Positions 63,863 through 64,000 of a stretch of DNA of 64,000 nt are shown here, piece after piece. Below the pieces are notes generated by a model that ran no database searches, was not told where the DNA came from, and saw only the letters and a list, made by a program, of their open reading frames with translations. Every line of letters begins with the position of its first letter. Position 1 is the first letter of the stretch. The stretch comes from Streptomyces sp. NBC_01244. GTDB taxonomy: Bacteria > Actinomycetota > Actinomycetes > Streptomycetales > Streptomycetaceae. Location of the stretch: assembly GCF_035987325.1 (NCBI RefSeq), contig NZ_CP108488.1, forward strand, positions 4,340,001-4,404,000. Reading direction: 5' to 3'. A program made the position numbers and the translations under genes.

Positions 63863-64000
63863 TCTGCCGTTGCTCATGTGCGCGTCGATGGGGATCCAGG
63901 AACGCGACCGCAAGGTGTACCGGCCTGTCCGCGGGGCCGGCCTCCAGGTGCCACATGCACTCCGACAACTGGGCTGCACCGGCGCTCTGGACCCGGGCCC
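63855..64000 (-). CDS. C-terminal fragment of an unidentified gene
   Basis: A minus-strand frame enters from the right edge and stops at 63855-63857. The last 47 residues contain AAQLSECMWHLEAGPADRPVHLAVAFLDPHRRAHEQRQIR and third codon positions are mostly G or C. It overlaps the end of the kinase gene by 8 bp. I do not recognise a domain in this short piece, and it could be an artefact of GC-rich open frames. Confidence 0.35.
   Translation of the reverse strand, partial: ARVQSAGAAQLSECMWHLEAGPADRPVHLAVAFLDPHRRAHEQRQIR

Noticed and set aside
1..64000. tRNA or rRNA genes
   Set aside because: No T-loop-like GGTTCGAATCC motif with flanking stems and no rRNA segments were found in intergenic DNA.

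Overview
The window is a stretch of Streptomyces chromosome, or that of a very close relative. It is very GC-rich with strong G/C bias at third codon positions and uses many GTG and TTG starts. It carries the futalosine menaquinone genes mqnB and mqnD, an Scr1-type XRE regulator paired with a DUF397 protein, a class E (LAxTG) sortase substrate, a HelR-type RNA polymerase recycling helicase, an actinobacterial XPB helicase, and several DUF families (2530, 2771, 3027, 4031, 4291) typical of streptomycetes. No rRNA, tRNA, CRISPR array or replication origin was seen.

Layout. 1-8.8 kb: 5' end of a TAT-exported oxidoreductase, a CtpE-like P-type ATPase, a DUF2530 protein, an NCS2 purine permease, a ribbon-helix-helix protein, a MarR-MFS operon with a perfect dyad at its start, thpR, and an aldo/keto reductase. 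8.8-11.2 kb: an accessory island holding one unusually large TnpB/Cas12-like protein. Three perfect hairpins lie in its 3' end and two related MerR-type dyads flank it. 11.2-16.5 kb: SGNH hydrolase, secreted propeller-like protein, flotillin with an NfeD-like partner, and an ABC ATPase plus double permease. 18-24 kb: cell-surface polysaccharide cluster (flippase, rfbB, GT2 glycosyltransferase, epimerase, acyltransferase). 24-30 kb: conserved core block with DUF3027, MFS, DUF2771, mqnB-mqnD and a cold-shock-domain protein. 30-41.6 kb: HAD phosphatase, a large structured repeat, a helicase-associated protein that shares a domain with the XPB helicase at 39.9 kb, DUF4291, an LAxTG wall protein behind a pyrimidine-rich microsatellite, and a TetR-controlled thioredoxin-fold/GNAT pair.

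41.6-43.8 kb is a scarred region. An IS200/IS605-type tnpB element, itself decayed, has split a small RelE-like gene and abuts a shortened GT87-like membrane protein. 44-57 kb: helR, a second copy of the large structured repeat, cutC with a DasR-like site upstream, an HD-domain protein, a CmlR-like efflux pump, a SUKH-like protein, and the MurNAc catabolic operon (RpiR regulator, murQ, PTS EIIBC) with a leaderless promoter and two TGAAA-N5-TTTCA-type operators. A secreted lipase closes this block. 57-64 kb: a VapBC-like toxin-antitoxin pair, a MocR/YczE divergent pair, the XRE/DUF397 pair, and a Ser/Thr kinase carrying a lipoyl-like domain.

Most of the window is ordinary core and near-core Streptomyces chromosome. 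The unusual parts are the solo large TnpB-like island (8.8-11.2 kb), the two roughly 245-nt structured repeats (31.0 and 46.7 kb), the leaderless MurNAc regulator promoter and the kinase/lipoyl fusion.
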